Shown here one piece after another: positions 5,532-8,719 of a stretch of 8,719 nt of DNA. The stretch comes from an uncultured Fidelibacterota bacterium (GTDB taxonomy: Bacteria; Fidelibacterota; Marinisomatia; Marinisomatales; UBA1611). Each line of letters opens with the position of its first letter. Positions within the stretch are counted from its first letter, which is position 1. The stretch is from assembly GCA_937893835.1 (NCBI GenBank), contig CALCSS010000115.1:1-8719 (forward strand), read 5' to 3'. The translations under genes were made by a program, and so were the position numbers. The notes beneath the pieces were generated by a model. That model searched no databases and was not told where the DNA came from. It saw only the letters and a program-made list of their open reading frames with translations.

Positions 5532-6776
5532 CTAGAACAGATTCTGGTAGTATCCGTCCGTTCGCTGGTGGTCCATCTCACCGATGAAGATCGAGAGTGC
5601 AAAGTAACTGACCAGGTAGTCCCTGTTCACGACCCAGTCAGGCAGATACTTGGGCGGCCTGATGAGGCCCTCTTTATTCATCTTGATCACCATGGGCATG
5701 TCATCGAGCTCCATCTTCCCGGCGAACAACAGCTCCAGAGCGTCGTGCCTCCCCTGTGAGACGACCGCTCTGATAAAGTTATGGATCCTGACAAGACCGT
5801 CCAGGTAGACGATGTCCTTGGTGAACGGATAGCCTCCGGCCATGACTCCTCCCCTGAATATCCGCCGCGCATTCTCAAACGCCTCGGTCTTGAGCCTGGT
5901 CCTTTGAAGGAAGAAGCGATAGACCTGGATGAAGTCGGCCCCATCGATCGACATCTGTATGGCCTCGACACGGGCCATGATCCTGCGCATCCTGGCGACG
6001 TCGATGCACCCGGTTATGAACTCGGAGAAGACCGCTAGACCCTCCTGTGTCTTTGTGACCGATCCGTAGTTTCCGCCCAGGATCCTCATCTGGTCCTGGT
6101 CTCTGCCATTCAGGGTGGTCGCCACGTGAACCAGGGCCTCGTGATTGATCAATTGGTCCACATCTCTATGGGTGAACGCGGCTCCCTTTCGGAGTCTTAT
6201 TCTCTTTGAGCTTGCGGTCGCCTTTGCCGATATCCCGTCCACGACCACGACCCTGGGGCTCTCGCTTCCGAAGACACTGTTGACCTTTTTCTCTATCCGG
6301 TCTCTTATCTCACTCACAGGGACAGGGTCACTGCCTGGTCTATTATTGGGTGAGTCAGGCTGGGCGTCCATGATGAGGGAGAATCGTCTGGCAAGGTCCA
6401 TGGGCGTTGTCCTCCCATCCCTGAGCATGGTGGTGGGAGTTCCGTAGATCTCTGATGAGTGCCTGAAGAATTCAGGGGTACCACAGGAACCGATCAGGCT
6501 CACACTGGCCTCGATGTCACGGGATTTCTTTTTCAGCCACTTGTCCAGCGGGAGGTCTCCAAGCTGGTCCCTGGCCTGTCTCAATTCACCTTTGATCTGT
6601 TTGGCATCGAACGGTGGGTACTCAACCTCCGGTAGTCTCTCCGATCCCGAGCGGAAGAACCTGTGTCTGACAGATGCGGGCCATGCCAAGTGCCCCAGGA
6701 TCCTCACGCGCCTGCTGGCCCTATAGAGCCTCTCTGATACCTGGCCAAGCCTTTTCCTATCTCTCTGACCCAGCAT
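5532..6776 (-). CDS. DUF1704/MATCAP-family 'QEGLA' putative zinc carboxypeptidase
   Basis: A 414-residue cytoplasmic-looking protein (no signal peptide, no membrane segment). Family signs are 'YRASRRVRILGHLAWP' (19-34), the metal motif HExxxH at 212-217 (HEALVH) followed by 'TTLNG', QEGLA at 244-248, and 'FTKDIVYLDGL' (318-328). His212, His217 and Glu245 are the expected zinc ligands and Glu213 the general base. Bacterial members are often named 'flavohemoglobin expression-modulating QEGLA motif protein'; animal members (MATCAP) remove C-terminal tyrosine or similar residues from tubulin. That makes a carboxypeptidase acting on a C-terminal tail a reasonable guess here, but the substrate is unknown. 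The ATG (6774-6776) is preceded by AGGA, which overlaps the rimO stop region. Seven of the first eight arginines are AGA/AGG, a codon habit milder elsewhere in the window. Confidence 0.85.
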   Translation of the reverse strand: MLGQRDRKRLGQVSERLYRASRRVRILGHLAWPASVRHRFFRSGSERLPEVEYPPFDAKQIKGELRQARDQLGDLPLDKWLKKKSRDIEASVSLIGSCGTPEFFRHSSEIYGTPTTMLRDGRTTPMDLARRFSLIMDAQPDSPNNRPGSDPVPVSEIRDRIEKKVNSVFGSESPRVVVVDGISAKATASSKRIRLRKGAAFTHRDVDQLINHEALVHVATTLNGRDQDQMRILGGNYGSVTKTQEGLAVFSEFITGCIDVARMRRIMARVEAIQMSIDGADFIQVYRFFLQRTRLKTEAFENARRIFRGGVMAGGYPFTKDIVYLDGLVRIHNFIRAVVSQGRHDALELLFAGKMELDDMPMVIKMNKEGLIRPPKYLPDWVVNRDYLVSYFALSIFIGEMDHQRTDGYYQNLF

Positions 6777-6783
6777 TTCGGTC

Positions 6784-8082
6784 CTACGGTACGATCTCGC
6801 CGATCAATTCATATTCATTGGCCTCAACGACCTTGACCTGGTGGTAGGTGCCTGTCTCCGCGTGTCCTTTGATGTGGACTATGTTGTCTATCTCTGGAGA
6901 GTCAAACTCGGACCGGCCCACGCTGACCTCCTCCCCGCTCTTGTCGATGACCACCCTGATCGTCCTGCCAATGAACTGTTCGTTCTTGTCCAGGCTGATG
7001 TCGTGCTGGATCTCGAGGATCTCATTCTTCCTGGCGTCCTTTGTCTCTCTGGGAATGTCATCGTCCATGTCGGCGGCCGGGGTTCCCTCTTCCTCAGAGT
7101 AGGTGAAAACGCCCAGGCGGTCAAAGCGGATCTCCTCGACAAAGTCTCTCAGCTCCATGTAATTCTCTTCCGTCTCTCCGGGATAGCCAACGATGAGGGT
7201 CGTGCGCAGGGCCAGGTTCGGCATGGACTCTCTCAGTCTTGAGATCCTGTCTCTTATGCCGCTCTGACCGAGTCCTCTTCTCATGGACATCAGCACATCA
7301 TCCGATGCGTGTTGTATGGGCATGTCCAGATAATCACAGACCTTGCCGCACTCCGCCATGGCGTCAATGATCCGCTGCGATAGGTGTGCAGGGTGGGCGT
7401 AGTGTACCCTGATCCACTCAAGATCATTGATCGTATTTAGCTCCCTGAGAAGGTCACTCAGGTATATCTTCTTTTCGAGGTCCCAGCCGTAGGACGTGGA
7501 GTCCTGGGCAATGACCAGAAGCTCTTTCGTGCCGCCTGCGACCAGGCGCTCGGCCTCCTCCATGATGGCGGGAATGGTCCTGCTCTTTTGTAGGCCTCTC
7601 ATCAGGGGTATGCTGCAGAAGGTGCAGCCATTGTCGCACCCCTCTGCTATCTTCAAATAGGCATAGTGCCTCGGGGTCATGAGGGACCTAAAGAATAGTG
7701 GGTCGTCCTTTGCGAAGTCCTTGCCGGTCAAAAAGGAGACGATCTGCCTGTGGTCGTTGCTGCCAAATATCCTGTCCACCTCTGGGATCTCCCTCTTTAG
7801 CTCCTCGGGATAGCGCTCGGAGAGGCATCCCATGACAACAAGCTCCTTGAGCGACCCGGTCCTTTTCAACTCCGCCGCCTGCAGTATGGTGTCGACCGAC
7901 TCTTCCCTGGCGATGTCCAGAAATCCACAGGTGTTCACCACGATCGTGTCAGCCTCTTGCGGGTCCTCTGTGATCTTGATGTTGGTCTTGTTCAGCCCGC
8001 CCAGCAGGATCTCCGAGTCCACCAGGTTCTTCGCACACCCGAGACTGACCAGGTTCAATGTCTTTTTATCCTTGTCCCCCAC
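6784..8082 (-). CDS. rimO: Ribosomal protein S12 methylthiotransferase RimO
   Basis: This radical SAM enzyme adds a methylthio group to the conserved aspartate of ribosomal protein S12 (Asp88 in E. coli). At 432 residues it has normal length. The N-terminal UPF0004 domain carries the cluster cysteines Cys16 (SLGCAKNLVDSE, the RimO rather than MiaB form), Cys52 and Cys86. The radical SAM core has Cys149, Cys153 and Cys156 (EGCDNGCTFCSIPLMRG), then 'AQDSTSYGWD', 'YLDMPIQHASDDVL' and 'TTLIVGYPGET'. A TRAM domain fills about 370-432 and includes 'EIDNIVHI'. The start is GTG (8080-8082), since no ATG occurs before codon 84 and the domain begins at once; I see no clear Shine-Dalgarno. It begins four bases after the ftsY stop and ends seven bases before the MATCAP-like gene, so the three are probably cotranscribed. 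Confidence 0.96.
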   Translation of the reverse strand: MGDKDKKTLNLVSLGCAKNLVDSEILLGGLNKTNIKITEDPQEADTIVVNTCGFLDIAREESVDTILQAAELKRTGSLKELVVMGCLSERYPEELKREIPEVDRIFGSNDHRQIVSFLTGKDFAKDDPLFFRSLMTPRHYAYLKIAEGCDNGCTFCSIPLMRGLQKSRTIPAIMEEAERLVAGGTKELLVIAQDSTSYGWDLEKKIYLSDLLRELNTINDLEWIRVHYAHPAHLSQRIIDAMAECGKVCDYLDMPIQHASDDVLMSMRRGLGQSGIRDRISRLRESMPNLALRTTLIVGYPGETEENYMELRDFVEEIRFDRLGVFTYSEEEGTPAADMDDDIPRETKDARKNEILEIQHDISLDKNEQFIGRTIRVVIDKSGEEVSVGRSEFDSPEIDNIVHIKGHAETGTYHQVKVVEANEYELIGEIVP

Positions 8083-8086
8083 GATG

Positions 8087-8719
8087 CTATTCGCTCAGGC
8101 CCAGTAGGCCGTCTATATATTTTTCCCGGTCAAAGACCTCCAGGTCTGACAGTTTTTCACCCACACCCACGAACCTGACGGGGATGTCCAGACCATCATA
8201 AAGTGGGAATATGATCCCGCCCTTTGCGGTGCCATCGAGCTTGGTGAGCACGGCACCATCGATCCTGCGATCGCTTTGAAATTCTTTTGCCTGAGCGAGA
8301 GAGTTCTGACCCATCGTCGCGTCAAGCGTGATCAATGAGCAGACCCTGAAGTCGGAGAATCGCGTCTCGATCACCTTGTACATCTTGTCAAGCTCCTGCA
8401 TCAGGCCCTTGCTCGTGTGTAGCCGGCCCGCGGTGTCGATGATGACGAGGTCGCTCTTGTGTGCCCGTGCTGATTCCAGACCGTCAAAGATGACGGAGAC
8501 GGGCTCAGAGGTCTCCTCATTGCAGATCAAACGACAGCCGACCCTCTCGCTCCAGACCTTCAACTGGTCTATGGCGGCTACCCTATAGGTGTCTGCAGCG
8601 ACCAGGGTGACACTCAGCCCCATCTGCTTATATAGGTTGGCCAGTTTTGCCGCGGACGTGGTCTTGCCGGACCCGTTGACACCAATGACGAGCATGGCAC
8701 AGGGACCGTCAGTCAGTTC
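8087..8719 (-). CDS. ftsY: Signal recognition particle receptor FtsY, C-terminal part
   Basis: The frame is open through the right edge (eight more codons, ELTDGPCA, before Met at 8693-8695), so the N-terminal region is outside the window and that Met is internal. What is visible is the NG-domain GTPase that docks the SRP-ribosome complex at the inner membrane: G1 'GVNGSGKTTSAAKL', the 'DTYRVAAIDQL' motif, G3 'DTAGR', G4 'TKLDGTAKGG', and 'GVGEKLSDLEVFD' near the end. 'GVNG' in G1, rather than the 'GLQG' of Ffh, and the end shortly after the G domain with no methionine-rich M domain, identify FtsY. The gene ends at TAG (8087-8089), four bases before rimO. Confidence 0.96.
   Translation of the reverse strand, partial: ELTDGPCAMLVIGVNGSGKTTSAAKLANLYKQMGLSVTLVAADTYRVAAIDQLKVWSERVGCRLICNEETSEPVSVIFDGLESARAHKSDLVIIDTAGRLHTSKGLMQELDKMYKVIETRFSDFRVCSLITLDATMGQNSLAQAKEFQSDRRIDGAVLTKLDGTAKGGIIFPLYDGLDIPVRFVGVGEKLSDLEVFDREKYIDGLLGLSE

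Noticed and set aside
8693..8695. ATG as the true start of FtsY
   Set aside because: The frame continues upstream to the window edge, and starting here would cut into the first strand of the GTPase domain and drop the NG-domain helical part.
1..8719. tRNA, rRNA, CRISPR array, insertion sequence or phage attachment site
   Set aside because: I found no cloverleaf, no regularly spaced repeats, no transposase-like protein and no terminal inverted repeats on either strand by eye.

Overview
The window reads as chromosomal DNA of a diderm (Gram-negative-type) bacterium. Every gene I can support lies on the minus strand, so transcription runs from high to low coordinates. Evidence for a diderm is a lipobox lipoprotein, several signal peptides and a FecR-domain protein. 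The DUF5683-like 'PGFGQLYSGR' segment, the tandem CsgG-like domains carrying paired 'C(x4)C' motifs, and the class III cyclase fused to CHASE2 fit lineages around the FCB group, for example Marinimicrobia-like bacteria. That placement is inference from protein style, not a tested result. Arginine is often written AGA/AGG, most clearly at the start of the MATCAP-like gene.

Right part (8719 to 5532): a tight housekeeping run. The 3' part of ftsY (SRP receptor GTPase, cut by the window edge) is followed after 4 bases by rimO (S12 methylthiotransferase). After 7 more bases comes a DUF1704/MATCAP-family 'QEGLA' putative zinc carboxypeptidase.

Middle part (5531 to 2398): an 80-base AT-rich gap, then an exported FecR-domain protein. 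Fifteen bases after its stop comes a membrane CHASE2-class III adenylate cyclase that appears to start at TTG. This looks like an envelope-to-cAMP signalling pair. No cAMP-binding effector is in the window.

Left part (2397 to 1): a 345-base gap with a possible terminator, a promoter candidate, CATACCAT repeats flanking that promoter, several hairpins and a doubtful small reading frame. It is followed by an envelope operon with overlapping genes. The first encodes a 469-residue exported protein with two tandem CsgG/LpoB-like domains and a DUF5683-like membrane tail. The second encodes a lipoprotein with a cohesin-like beta domain. The third is a secreted protein, of which only the signal peptide and first mature residues lie in the window (108 to 1). 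The overlaps and good ribosome binding sites suggest that these three are made together as one cell-surface module. This module and the FecR-cyclase pair are the parts most worth a second look.
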